This document shows positions 25,956-34,173 of a DNA stretch of 64,000 nt, one piece after another; position 1 is the first letter of the stretch, and each line of letters opens with the position of its first letter. The stretch is from contig NZ_BMPF01000001.1 of NCBI RefSeq assembly GCF_014647455.2, positions 62,001-126,000 of the forward strand, written 5' to 3'. A program made the position numbers and the translations under genes. Under the pieces are notes generated by a model. It did no database searches. It was not told where the DNA came from and worked only from the letters and a program-made list of their open reading frames with translations. The stretch is from Halarchaeum grantii (GTDB lineage Archaea; Halobacteriota; Halobacteria; Halobacteriales; Halobacteriaceae).

Positions 25956-26558
25956 ATGAGCGACTACGAACTGCCGCCGCTACCGTACGAGTACGACGCA
26001 CTGGAACCGAGCATCTCCGAGCAGGTGCTGAACTGGCATCACGACACGCACCATCAGGGCTACGTGAACGGCTGGAACGCCGCCGAGGAAACCCTCGAAG
26101 AGGCCCGCGAGGAGGGCGACTTCTCCGGCTCCGCTGGCGCGATTCGGAACGTCACCCACAACGGCTCCGGCCACGTCCTTCACTCCCTCTTCTGGGAGTG
26201 CATGAGCCCGAACGGCGGCGACGAACCCGCCGGCGCGCTCGCCGCCGCGATTCAGGAGGACTTCGGGTCGTACGAGGCGTGGAAGGGCGAGTTCGAGGCG
26301 GCCGCCGGCGCCGCAGGCGGCTGGGCGCTGCTCGTCTACGACACGCACAGCAACCAGCTTCGCAACCTCGTCGTCGACAAGCACGACCAGGGCGCGCTCT
26401 GGGGTGCACAGCCCATCCTCGCCCTCGACGTCTGGGAGCACTCCTACTACTACGACTACGGTCCCGCTCGCGGCGACTTCATCGACGCCTTCTTCGACGT
26501 CGTCGACTGGGAGACGCCCGCCGACCGCTACGAGGAAGCCGTCAGCCGCTTCGAGTAA
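25956..26558 (+). CDS. sod: Superoxide dismutase (Mn/Fe)
   Basis: 200 residues, dismutates superoxide. Metal ligands lie in NWHHDTHH (first His), VTHNGSGHVLHSLFWECM (second), and ALDVWEHSYYYDY (Asp and His). The GGWALL and QGALWGAQPIL blocks favour the Mn type. Promoter gctttaac at about 25911-25918 and a clear GGAGG Shine-Dalgarno at 25942-25946, 9 bases before ATG, so this gene has a real leader unlike most neighbours. Confidence 0.95.
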   Translation: MSDYELPPLPYEYDALEPSISEQVLNWHHDTHHQGYVNGWNAAEETLEEAREEGDFSGSAGAIRNVTHNGSGHVLHSLFWECMSPNGGDEPAGALAAAIQEDFGSYEAWKGEFEAAAGAAGGWALLVYDTHSNQLRNLVVDKHDQGALWGAQPILALDVWEHSYYYDYGPARGDFIDAFFDVVDWETPADRYEEAVSRFE

Positions 26559-26579
26559 CGAGACTCCCTCGGAGTCTCG
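26559..26579 (+). terminator. Hairpin directly after sod
   Basis: Perfect 9-bp stem CGAGACTCC / GGAGTCTCG with a CTC loop, beginning on the base after the stop codon, as at fumC. No T-run follows. Confidence 0.55.
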
Positions 26580-26733
26580 AACAAGCGAGCGGCGAACGCC
26601 GCGAGCAAACGCGACAACTGAGCGTCAACGAAGGCGTCGCGAATCGACGAGCGGGGAGCGCACGCGACCCGCGAGCCAGCCGCGTCGTAGCGACCCACCG
26701 ATTTTCTTTCGCGTGTCACGCCGGAAGCGACGG

Positions 26734-27150
26734 CTACTCGGGAGTGAGGCGTTCGGGGTCGTCGCCGGCGAACGCGCGGAGGCGCTCGTCGAGGCGGGCG
26801 TAGTCGCGCGCGCCGTCGTGGTCGAAGCTGCAGAGGACGCCGACGCGCGAGTCCTCGAAGAAACACCGGAAGAACTCGATGCCGTCGAAGCCCCGGACGG
26901 TGTAGCGATACGACGCGGGGTGGAGGGTGTCGTAGATGTCGCGGGTGACGAAGCCGTAGCGTTCGTTGTCGATGAGGCCCGCGACGTCGACGGCCGATTC
27001 GGGGACGTCCGCGCGGACGTAGTGGCGCTCGTACGCGTCCGGGTCGAACGCCCAGCAGGTTCGGAGCGCGGAGGCGTCGAAGTCGCGGACGACGGCCATC
27101 ATCTCCTCGTCGTATCGCCCGCCGTCGCCCGTGTGTCCACCTGCCGCCAT
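26734..27150 (-). CDS. Haloarchaeal conserved protein, unknown function
   Basis: 138 residues, acidic, with many aromatic residues (DFDASALRTCWAFDPDAYERHYV, GFDGIEFFRCFFEDSRVGVLCSFDHDG). No named domain recognised. Its position, a minus-strand ggtttttgtg box about 28 bases before ATG, and typical codon use support a real gene. Divergent from the next small gene, with 101 bases between starts. Confidence 0.7.
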   Translation of the reverse strand: MAAGGHTGDGGRYDEEMMAVVRDFDASALRTCWAFDPDAYERHYVRADVPESAVDVAGLIDNERYGFVTRDIYDTLHPASYRYTVRGFDGIEFFRCFFEDSRVGVLCSFDHDGARDYARLDERLRAFAGDDPERLTPE

Positions 27151-27251
27151 ACGGTGAGCGTGGGTTTCGGTGTCACAAAAACCCTCCCCGCGACTCAGTC
27201 GTCGTTTCGGGAGGCGAGGCGCTTTTGGGGGACGGCGCCGTCATCGCGACC

Positions 27252-27521
27252 ATGCCCCGCCCGAAGGACGAGTTCGACGCGCTCTACCCCTGCGACTTCT
27301 ACGCGCCCGAGGAACTGCTCGACGACGACCAGATGTACACCGTCTACGAGATCGCGCGCCTCTTACAGGACCTCGACCCGGACGCCGCGCTCGAACCCGG
27401 CACGGAGGACATCCTGCTCGACTGGGCGATTCCGTGGGTGATGCGCAACAGCGAGGCCCTCGTCGTCGCGGAGCCTCCGAACGACGACGACCCCGGCTAC
27501 TACGGCCTCAAGACGGAGTAG
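27252..27521 (+). CDS. Small acidic haloarchaeal protein (possibly DUF5827)
   Basis: 89 residues beginning MPRPKDEFDALYPCDFYAPEELL, with MYTVYEIARLLQDLDPDAAL and a DWAIPWVMRN segment. I associate it with the haloarchaeal DUF5827 family, but only tentatively. The ATG at 27252 follows a gcttttggg box by about 28 bases. It ends one base before the convergent MBL hydrolase stop. Confidence 0.7.
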   Translation: MPRPKDEFDALYPCDFYAPEELLDDDQMYTVYEIARLLQDLDPDAALEPGTEDILLDWAIPWVMRNSEALVVAEPPNDDDPGYYGLKTE

Positions 27522-28106
27522 TCAGGCGTTGAAGCGCGCCGCGCGCAGCGACGCCTCGACGCCCGCGAGCGGGTCAGTGATCGCGGGTCCGTGTCCCGTG
27601 TAGAGCACGTCGTCGGCCTCGTCGAGGGCGTCCAGTAGGCGCTCGATGCTCTCGACGAGCGCGCGGGAATCGCCCTCCGCGAGGTCGGTGCGGCCGAACG
27701 ACCCGTTCGCGAAGACGAGGTCGCCGACGAACGCGACGCCGGCCGCCGGCGACCGAAAGACCAGGTGGTCGTCCTTGTGCCCGGGCGTGTGCAGCGCCTC
27801 GTAGGCGTGGTCGCCGACGGTGAGCCTGTCGCCGTCCGCGATCGCGTGGTCGACGTGTTCGTGGTCGGCGTCGAAGCCCCACGTCTCGGCGTCGAAGGCG
27901 TCGCGGAGCGCGGGGACGTTCGCGACGTGGTCGTCGTGCGTGTGCGTGAGGACGACGGCGTCCAGCGTCTCCACGTGCTCGCGGACGGCCGCGACGACGT
28001 CGTAGTTCGCGCCCGCGTCCACGAGGACGGTGCGTTCGCCGGGGACGAGGAAGGCGTTCGACGTGAACACATCACGACCGCGCGAGGGGTTTCGGACCCT
28101 GCCCAT
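27522..28106 (-). CDS. MBL-fold metallohydrolase
   Basis: 194 residues. Metal-binding motif HTHDDH (about 56-61), later His in ALHTPGHKDDH, Asp in FVGDLVF and a last His in LYTGHGP: the full glyoxalase II-like set for two metals. Substrate unknown. The N-terminus MGRVRNPSRGRDVFTSNAF is short, so this is a minimal domain. Confidence 0.88.
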   Translation of the reverse strand: MGRVRNPSRGRDVFTSNAFLVPGERTVLVDAGANYDVVAAVREHVETLDAVVLTHTHDDHVANVPALRDAFDAETWGFDADHEHVDHAIADGDRLTVGDHAYEALHTPGHKDDHLVFRSPAAGVAFVGDLVFANGSFGRTDLAEGDSRALVESIERLLDALDEADDVLYTGHGPAITDPLAGVEASLRAARFNA

Positions 28107-28151
28107 ACCCCGGGTAGGCGGGCGCGCACCAAAGGGCCGTCGCGTCCCGCT

Positions 28152-28490
28152 CTAGACGGGCGCGCTGACGAGGACGAGCTGCGAGAACTGGTCGCGGTTC
28201 AGGATCTGGCGCTCCTCGTCGGGGCTGATGCGGACGGCCTCGTCCTCCTCGAGCGAGACGGTTCGGTCGCCGAAGTCGACGTCGACGCCGCCCTCGACGA
28301 CGTAGTAGATCTCCTCTCGGTCCTCGTCGAGGTGGGTGTGGCTCATCGTCTCCTCGCCGGCCTCGAGCGCGAGCACGGTGAACCCGAGGCTCTCGGTGTC
28401 GAGTTCGTCGCGCAGCATCCACATCTCGCCCCGCACGTCGTCCGGGAGCACCGATTCGGCGTCGCTGACGTGCGCCTTCGTGTACGGCAT
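28152..28490 (-). CDS. Cupin domain protein
   Basis: 112 residues forming one small beta-barrel. The two cupin motifs are represented by ALEAGEETMSHTHLDEDREEIYYVVEGG (metal-type His and Glu) and the later ISPDEERQILNRD, which lacks the second-motif His. Start MPYTKAHV chosen because tactttgaag (minus strand, about 28514-28522) precedes it by about 28 bases. Divergent from thyX with 103 bases between. Function unknown. Confidence 0.82.
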   Translation of the reverse strand: MPYTKAHVSDAESVLPDDVRGEMWMLRDELDTESLGFTVLALEAGEETMSHTHLDEDREEIYYVVEGGVDVDFGDRTVSLEEDEAVRISPDEERQILNRDQFSQLVLVSAPV

Positions 28491-28593
28491 ACCTGAGTAT
28501 CGACGCGGCTGGACCTTCAAAGTACTCGCCGGCTGTCAGATGCGCGATTCGGGTGCGAACGACTTTAGCCTCGGGGGGTGCGACGTACACGAC

Positions 28594-29337
28594 ATGAAGG
28601 TCGAACTCCTGGAAGCCACGCCGGACCCCGAGGAGGTGATCTGTCGCGCCGCGCGCAACGACTACATGAGCGAGTACGGCGCCGAACAGTCCTTCGAGAC
28701 GGTCATGGCGTCCGTCGAGGGCGACACGCTCGAGGAGAAGAAACGCACCCTCATCGGCCACCTGATGAGTCACGGCCACTTCGGGCCCTTCGAGCACGCG
28801 CAGGCCACCTTCCACGTCGAGGGGATGAGTCGCTCCTGTATGGCGCAACTCACCCGCCACCGACACGTCTCCTTCGACGTCCAGTCGATGCGCTACGTCG
28901 CCTTCGACGACGTCGACCCCGAGGACGTCGCGGACGGCGAGCTGGTCGTCACGCCGCCCTCCGCGAGCGACCCGGACTGGGTCGGGCGCAACCAGAAGGG
29001 CGGGAGCGTCGACGAAGAAACCGTCGCGAAACGCGAAGAGGTCTTCACCGAGTCCGTCAAGCGCTCCGTCGAGGACTACCAGGAGCTCCTCGAACTGGGG
29101 ATGCCGCCCGAGGACGCGCGCTTCGTCCTCCCCATCGGCACCGAAGTGAACGTCGTGATGAGCCTCAACGCCCGCATGCTCATGCACGTCGCGGACATGC
29201 GCGCCGCCGCCGACGCCCAGTGGGAGATCCGCACCCTCACCGAGGACGTCCTCGACCTCGCCGCCGAGTGGTGTCCCGTCACCTTCGACTACTACGAGGC
29301 GAAGATGAAGAACCGCAAGAACCGCCTCGCGCCGTAA
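28594..29337 (+). CDS. thyX: Flavin-dependent thymidylate synthase ThyX
   Basis: 247 residues. ThyX signature RHRHVSFDVQSMR at about 88-100, plus HGHFGPFEHAQATF and LPIGTEVNVVMSLNARMLMH for dUMP/FAD binding. Converts dUMP to dTMP using methylene-folate and NAD(P)H. The cgactttagcc box (28559-28569) is about 30 bases before ATG, so the longer upstream frame, which runs through the cupin gene, is rejected. Confidence 0.95.
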   Translation: MKVELLEATPDPEEVICRAARNDYMSEYGAEQSFETVMASVEGDTLEEKKRTLIGHLMSHGHFGPFEHAQATFHVEGMSRSCMAQLTRHRHVSFDVQSMRYVAFDDVDPEDVADGELVVTPPSASDPDWVGRNQKGGSVDEETVAKREEVFTESVKRSVEDYQELLELGMPPEDARFVLPIGTEVNVVMSLNARMLMHVADMRAAADAQWEIRTLTEDVLDLAAEWCPVTFDYYEAKMKNRKNRLAP

Positions 29338-29425
29338 CGGAACCCTGAGCGCGCGTCGGGCACGCCACGTCCCACGACCTCCCGATGTCCGAAACCCTTT
29401 CTTCACGGGCGGTGGAGTGAGCAAT

Positions 29426-30598
29426 ATGGTCCGGTCGGTCGCCGTCGTCCTCGCCGCCGTCCTGCTCTTCGCGTCGGCGGGTGCGGCACCGCTCGCCACC
29501 GCCGGCATAGGGTCCGATAGCGCTGCGCCCGCCGTCCAGTCACCGGTGGGTGCGGCGGAGAGCCCGAGCTTCTCCTCGACGCACTTTCGCATCGCAGTCC
29601 ACCCGAACGGCTCCGCGACGTGGACGTTCCAGTATCGCACGCAGCTCGAGAACGACACCCAGCGCGAGCGCTTCCGCGAGTACGCCCGCAGTTTCGAGGC
29701 GAACGAGACGCGCTTCGTCGAGCAGTTCCGCGCGAACGCCCGCTCGCTCGTCGCCGACGGCGAGGGCGTGACCGGCCGGGAGATGAACGCGACGAACTTC
29801 GAGCGCGCGGCGTTCACGCGCGGCCTCAGCGACGACCTCGGCGTCGTCCAGCTCTCCTTCACGTGGACGAACTTCGCGCGCACCGACGGGGAGCGCGTCG
29901 TCGTCGGCGACCTCTTCGACGGCGGCCTCTACCTCGGCTCGAACCAGCGCCTCGTCGTCACCGCCGACCCCGGGCTCGCCTTCGCGTCCGTCTCGCCGAC
30001 GCCGAACGCGACGGCCGACCCGACGCTCGCCGCGAGCGACAGCGTCACCTGGTTCGGCCCGCGCGAGTTCACCGACGAGCGCCCGCGCGCCGTCCTCGTG
30101 CCGAACGACAGCGTCGGCGCGGGCGAGGCCGGCGCGACGACCGGCTCGCCGTCGTCCACCGACGACACCGACGGCGACACCGGCCTCCCCGTCGCGCTCC
30201 TCGGCGGCCTGCTCGCGCTCCTCGCCGTCGGCGGCGTCGCCTACTGGCGACGCGAGCGACTCGCCGCCGCGCTCGGGGGTGCATCGGACGCGGACGCGTC
30301 GCCCGCCGCCGACGCGAGTCGCGACCCGGACGCCGACGCCCCGCCGGTCGGCGACCCCGCGGTCAGCGACGAGGAGATGCTCGCCGACGACGAACGCGTC
30401 GAGCGCCTCCTCCGCGAGCACGGCGGCCGGATGCGCCAGGCCTCCATCGTCGAGGAGACCGACTGGTCGAAGTCCAAGGTCAGCATGCTCCTCTCCGAGA
30501 TGGAGGCCGACGACCGCATCTCCCGCCTCCGGGTGGGTCGCGAGAACGTCGTCAGCCTCCCCGGCCACGAGCCCACTACGGGGCGCGACGAGGAGTAA
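29426..30598 (+). CDS. Membrane-anchored protein with cytoplasmic winged helix
   Basis: 390 residues. Signal peptide (about 1-25), extracellular beta-rich domain with FRIAVHPNGSATWTFQYRTQL and several NxT sites, a Ser/Asp/Thr linker, one membrane helix (LPVALLGGLLALLAVGGVAYW, about 255-275), an acidic spacer, then a C-terminal winged helix (DERVERLLREHGGRMRQASIVEETDWSKSKVSMLLSEMEADDRISRL). The order outside-membrane-HTH suggests a one-component sensor acting from the membrane. ATG at 29426 preferred over GTG at 29417; ggtggag lies just upstream. Last chromosomal gene before the tRNA. Confidence 0.82.
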   Translation: MVRSVAVVLAAVLLFASAGAAPLATAGIGSDSAAPAVQSPVGAAESPSFSSTHFRIAVHPNGSATWTFQYRTQLENDTQRERFREYARSFEANETRFVEQFRANARSLVADGEGVTGREMNATNFERAAFTRGLSDDLGVVQLSFTWTNFARTDGERVVVGDLFDGGLYLGSNQRLVVTADPGLAFASVSPTPNATADPTLAASDSVTWFGPREFTDERPRAVLVPNDSVGAGEAGATTGSPSSTDDTDGDTGLPVALLGGLLALLAVGGVAYWRRERLAAALGGASDADASPAADASRDPDADAPPVGDPAVSDEEMLADDERVERLLREHGGRMRQASIVEETDWSKSKVSMLLSEMEADDRISRLRVGRENVVSLPGHEPTTGRDEE

Positions 30599-30640
30599 AT
30601 GCCGTATGGGGACGTACCGCAGAGCCGGTATGGTTCAACG

Positions 30641-30653
30641 AGTTTTTATACAA
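30641..30653 (+). promoter_or_regulatory. TATA-like box upstream of tRNA-Glu
   Basis: agtttttatacaa is the strongest TATA-like sequence before the tRNA. A start about 25 bases downstream would leave a short leader that contains the inverted repeat ACGCACG-acg-CGTGCGT (30677-30693). Confidence 0.5.
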
Positions 30654-30704
30654 CCCGGCCTTCCTATCGGATGGAGACGCACGACGCGTGCGTTGGACCA
30701 CCGT

Positions 30705-30779
30705 GCTCTGGTGGTGTAGTCCGGCCAATCATCTTGCCCTCTCACGGCAAGGACCAGGGTTCGAATCCCTGCCGGAGCA
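30705..30779 (+). tRNA. tRNA-Glu (CTC anticodon)
   Basis: 75 nt. Acceptor stem GCTCTGG pairs with CCGGAGC (one G-U), discriminator A. Anticodon loop CTCTCAC carries CTC at 30741-30743 within stem TTGCC/GGCAA. T arm is CAGGG-TTCGAAT-CCCTG. The 3' part, from 30738, is repeated perfectly at 55498-55541, so this gene is the attachment site of the integrated element. Confidence 0.96.
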
Positions 30780-30781
30780 CT
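30738..30781 (+). repeat. attL: 44-bp direct repeat inside tRNA-Glu
   Basis: From cctctcacggcaaggaccag to the T after the tRNA end. Identical to 55498-55541; flanks differ on both sides. Confidence 0.95.
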
Positions 30782-30967
30782 CCTTTCCTTCCGCCGTCTT
30801 GCGATTCTGGTCTGTGAACAATGAGTGTGATCACCATTGCTCCAGGGCAACAAAGTCAGGCGGACTCGGACACCCCGACGCCGTCTTGCGATTAGGCCGT
30901 TTGTCGCACCAATCCGGTTCGAAGGACTCACCAAAATCGGGGAAACCCGTAGACGGAGGCGGGATCG

Positions 30968-32073
30968 ATGATCGACCTCGACGAGTTCCCGCTCGTCACC
31001 CAACCCGCCGACGAGTTCCTCAACCCGCGCCAACGACTCGACTACGAGGCCGAACGCGAATCCTGCATCGAGTGGCTCCTCACCTTCGGGAAAGACCCAG
31101 ACACGGCCACCGGCTACGCCGAGGGCACCGTCAAACCGCGCTGCTACCGCATGGACCGCTTCTATCGGTACGTCTGGGAGGAACTCGAAGGCGGCTACAC
31201 CGCCAACGTCACCCACGACCACGCCGACGCGTGGATGACCCACCTCGCAAAGCGCGACGTCAGCGCCACCCACAAGCGCAACTGCCAGAAGTCGATCAAG
31301 ATGCTGTTCAAGTGGCGACACCACGAACACGGCCTCGGCGAGTGGGACCCCGAAATCACCTTCTCCCCGGACTCCAGTACGAACCCCCGCGACTACCTCA
31401 CCCGCGAGGAGCGCGGGAAAGTCCGCGAAGCCGCCTTAGAGTACGGGCGATCCCGAAGTACAACAACCTCGCGCCGGCCGAGCGCGACCGCTGGAAGCAG
31501 TACCTCGCCCAGCGCTTCGAGAAGCCCAAATCGGACGTCGCCCCCGCCGACTGGGAGCGCGCGAACGGCTGGAAGATCCCCTCGCTCGTCTGGACGAGTC
31601 TCGACGCGGGCCTCCGCCCCGTCGAAGTCGAGTGGGCGACAGCTAGCTGGATCGACACCGACAACGAGGTCCTCCGCATCCCGAAGGAGGACAGCTCGAA
31701 GAACCGAGATCACTGGGTCGTCGGGCTCTCCTCGCGCACCGCGGACGCGCTGTCGAAGTGGCTCGACGAGCGCGACGCGTACCCGGCGTACGACGACACG
31801 GACGCCGTCTGGCTCACCCGGAAATCCAATCGCTACCAGACCTCGTCGCTCCGCTATCTCCTCCAGCGGCTCTGCGAGATTGCCGACATCGACACGACGC
31901 ACCGCTCGATGAGCTGGTACGCCATCCGGCACTCCGTCGGCACCTACATGACCCGTGAGGAGGACCTCGCCGCCGCACAAGCCCAACTCCGACACAAGAG
32001 CTCCGAGACCACGATGAAGTACGACCAAGCACCCGTCGAGGACCGCCAGGACGCACTGGACCGGATGGGCTAA
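30968..32073 (+). pseudogene. Tyrosine recombinase (element integrase) with a single-base frameshift
   Basis: Reading begins at ATG 30968 and is good to about 31447, with an N-terminal SAM-like core-binding domain. It then continues in another frame with IPKYNNLAPAERDRWKQYLA to 32073. Adding one base at the GGG of 31445-31447 joins the two and gives 368 residues, the size of the paralogue at 32685-33782, which has IPKYNNLSPKDRDRWRRYLA at the same place. Catalytic residues are in the second part: Arg in AGLRPVEVEW, Arg-His in WYAIRHSVGTYM, and Tyr in TTMKYDQ. Without correction the product lacks the catalytic domain. Confidence 0.85.
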
Positions 32074-32159
32074 CAAACGGCCTCCTGTGACGGGCGGGGC
32101 CGGTTTCACTGCCCGTCCCTCTTCCCGTCGTTGCCATCAGCTAGGTCCAGAGAAGCTCA

Positions 32160-32369
32160 TCACCAGGGAACAATCGATCCGAGCGCACTGATCGCGTCTG
32201 AAACCGCGTTAGCAAGCTTGTTTCGCTGTTTCCGGCGTAACTCTATTCGATGCCCATACGCGCGGTAGACCTCTACCTCCGCCTCTCTCTGTAGCATACG
32301 GAGACGGATCCTCTCAGCTTCTGTTAACGGTTCCCTGTCTGCATTCTCGTTATCGAGTATGGCTGCCAT
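32160..32369 (-). CDS. Small basic coiled-coil protein, unknown
   Basis: 69 residues, predicted helix with alternating Glu/Arg (LTEAERIRLRMLQREAEVEVYRAYGHRIELRRKQRN). Its start overlaps the end of the next upstream small gene by 20 bases, suggesting a two-gene unit. Lower G+C than the chromosome. No family recognised. Confidence 0.5.
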   Translation of the reverse strand: MAAILDNENADREPLTEAERIRLRMLQREAEVEVYRAYGHRIELRRKQRNKLANAVSDAISALGSIVPW

Positions 32370-32562
32370 CGTGGAACCCTGTACGAGACTGCGTTCGTCG
32401 GGGAAAAGCGTCTCGAAGAGCTTGGTTCCCCGCCCGCACTCCGAAATCTTGGTTATACAGGTACTCGATGTCGCAGTCTTTCAACTGGTCGTAATCGTAG
32501 ATTTCTCTCACTCGCGCAGCTATCCAATCGATCTTCTCCTTATTCGGCGTCTCATCATACAT
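32350..32562 (-). CDS. Small protein, unknown, first of a two-gene unit
   Basis: 70 residues beginning MYDETPNKEKIDWIAARVREIYDYDQLKDCDIEYLYNQDFG (shown in part), an ordered-looking helical sequence. A minus-strand cataattttc box near 32590 is about 30 bases before ATG. It lies between the two integrase genes; an accessory or toxin/antitoxin-sized unit is possible but unsupported. Confidence 0.5.
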   Translation of the reverse strand: MYDETPNKEKIDWIAARVREIYDYDQLKDCDIEYLYNQDFGVRAGNQALRDAFPRRTQSRTGFHDGSHTR

Positions 32563-32684
32563 AAGACGACTACCAACTGCTACGTGTTGAAAATTATGCG
32601 CCAGTATGCTCTCCGGCTACGACCTTCGATACGTCGAGCACGAACTGGTCTGTGCGTCGTGTGCGGCGGACAGCGACGCGCAGG

Positions 32685-33782
32685 CTAGAGTCCGTCGACG
32701 ATATTGCGCTGGAGTTCCACCGTCGGGTGGACGTACCGGTCGGCCGACGCGATGCTGTTCTGGCGCAGAATCTTGGCGACCATCTTCAGATCCTGGCAGT
32801 CGTCGTACACGTACGTCCCGACGTAGTGGCGGAACGAGTACCACACCAGGTTTCGGCCGCGCGGCTCGATGCCGGCCTCGTCCATCAGGTTCCGAAGCAG
32901 CGCGTTGAGGGTACTCGAACTGTACGGCTGGCCCTTCCGCGTCAACCACATCAAGTCCGTGTCGTCGTACTTCGACTTGTTCTCGCGCTGGTCGAGCCAG
33001 CGGTCGATTGCCTCCACGGCCTCGCCCGGCAGCTCCTGCTTCCACCTCGACTCGTTCTTCACGGCGTGCTCTCCGGGGATGGTGATCGCCTGTTTCTCCG
33101 GGTCGTACCAGTGGACTCGCATGCGTCCGACAATCGCGGGACGCCACCCTGCGGCCCGGGCTGATCGAACGAGTGAGGGGACCTTCCAACTCCGGTTCAC
33201 CTCCCTCCAATCGGCCGGTTCGACTTCCTCCTTCGGTTTGCCGAGGTACTGGGCGAGATAGCGACGCCATCGGTCCCGGTCCTTCGGAGAGAGATTGTTG
33301 TACTTCGGGATGTTCTTGTACGTCAGCGACGTCTGCCAGAGCTTCTTCACCTCCGACTTCGTGAACGGATCCGCGTTGTCGGTCGCTCGCTCGTCGCGGA
33401 ACGAGATGTCCGGCTCCCAGTCCGCCTGTTTGAACGCGAACCAGTCCGCGAGCGCGTTACTCATCTTCCGCTTCGACGTCTCGGAGTACCGGTCACCGTT
33501 CCGTCGCCGAAGCTCGTCGGTATCGAGCGCTTCGATGACTCGATCCGCCTGCTCCGTCGATAGCTCGGTCGAAACGTCCCCGTGCTCCCATATCCAGTAG
33601 AAGATGCGTAGTACACGCGATTTGCGCGCCCTGGCCGTATCCGTCGCGTAGCCGATGTCCTTCCGCGGGGTTTTGCCCGCTGTGAGGAGATATTCCTCGA
33701 ATCGCTCGACCGTGTTGTCGAACATCACCTGCTGCCGGTGGCTCAACCGGTTGGTGGTGTCCGACTCGTCGGAGCCGCTCAT
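32685..33782 (-). CDS. Tyrosine recombinase/phage-type integrase (second copy)
   Basis: 365 residues. N-terminal core-binding domain (HRQQVMFDNTVERFEEYLLTAGKTP), and a catalytic domain with Arg in AAGWRPAIVGRMRV, the R-H pair in LVWYSFRHYVGTYVY, and a Tyr in SADRYVHPTVEL. It is a clear paralogue of the broken integrase at 30968-32073 but on the opposite strand. The GTG 27 bases upstream is a possible alternative start. It may belong to a second element stacked into the first. Confidence 0.85.
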   Translation of the reverse strand: MSGSDESDTTNRLSHRQQVMFDNTVERFEEYLLTAGKTPRKDIGYATDTARARKSRVLRIFYWIWEHGDVSTELSTEQADRVIEALDTDELRRRNGDRYSETSKRKMSNALADWFAFKQADWEPDISFRDERATDNADPFTKSEVKKLWQTSLTYKNIPKYNNLSPKDRDRWRRYLAQYLGKPKEEVEPADWREVNRSWKVPSLVRSARAAGWRPAIVGRMRVHWYDPEKQAITIPGEHAVKNESRWKQELPGEAVEAIDRWLDQRENKSKYDDTDLMWLTRKGQPYSSSTLNALLRNLMDEAGIEPRGRNLVWYSFRHYVGTYVYDDCQDLKMVAKILRQNSIASADRYVHPTVELQRNIVDGL

Positions 33783-34173
33783 CGCTGTCGCCTCCGCACC
33801 TCGGGCCACGCGGGTGCTTTGTGAGTGATTGAACTGGGGATTGTGATAGTGGATAGTCCTCCCCAGCAGGGTATACGCCGATACGTCGCAGCGTAGTGCA
33901 TCCTCGGTTCTACACCGGGAAATTATCCAGTCGTATTTAAACCCTTGACCTTAGTTAATTTACACTATGCTCGTGGTGGTCAACCGGATACCCGCATTCC
34001 TGATCACACAGGCTCTCATACCCGATTTCCGCATTTCGATGTGACACTCCCGGTTGGGGGATCAGGGGGCGGTATCCACGACCAAAGAACCGAACTCCCC
34101 ACACGTCCCCGCCAGTGTCGCGCAACGACTCCTCCGTAAACCCCACACCAGAGTCGGTTCAGCTTCCGTCCGC
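33783..34173. other. AT-rich intergenic region without a convincing gene
   Basis: Contains the most AT-rich stretch of the left part of the element (about 33920-33970, cgtatttaaaccc and ttagttaattta). Short frames on both strands (64 and 63 codons) overlap each other and resemble no family. Promoters for the integrase (minus) may lie here. Confidence 0.5.

Noticed and set aside
32606-32908. Zinc-finger-like frame beginning MLSGYDLRYVEHELVCASC
   Set aside because: Only the first 20 residues look protein-like; the rest runs antisense through the second integrase. At most a remnant.
33945-34146. Two overlapping 63-64-codon frames on opposite strands
   Set aside because: They overlap each other almost fully, have no promoter of note and no family resemblance.
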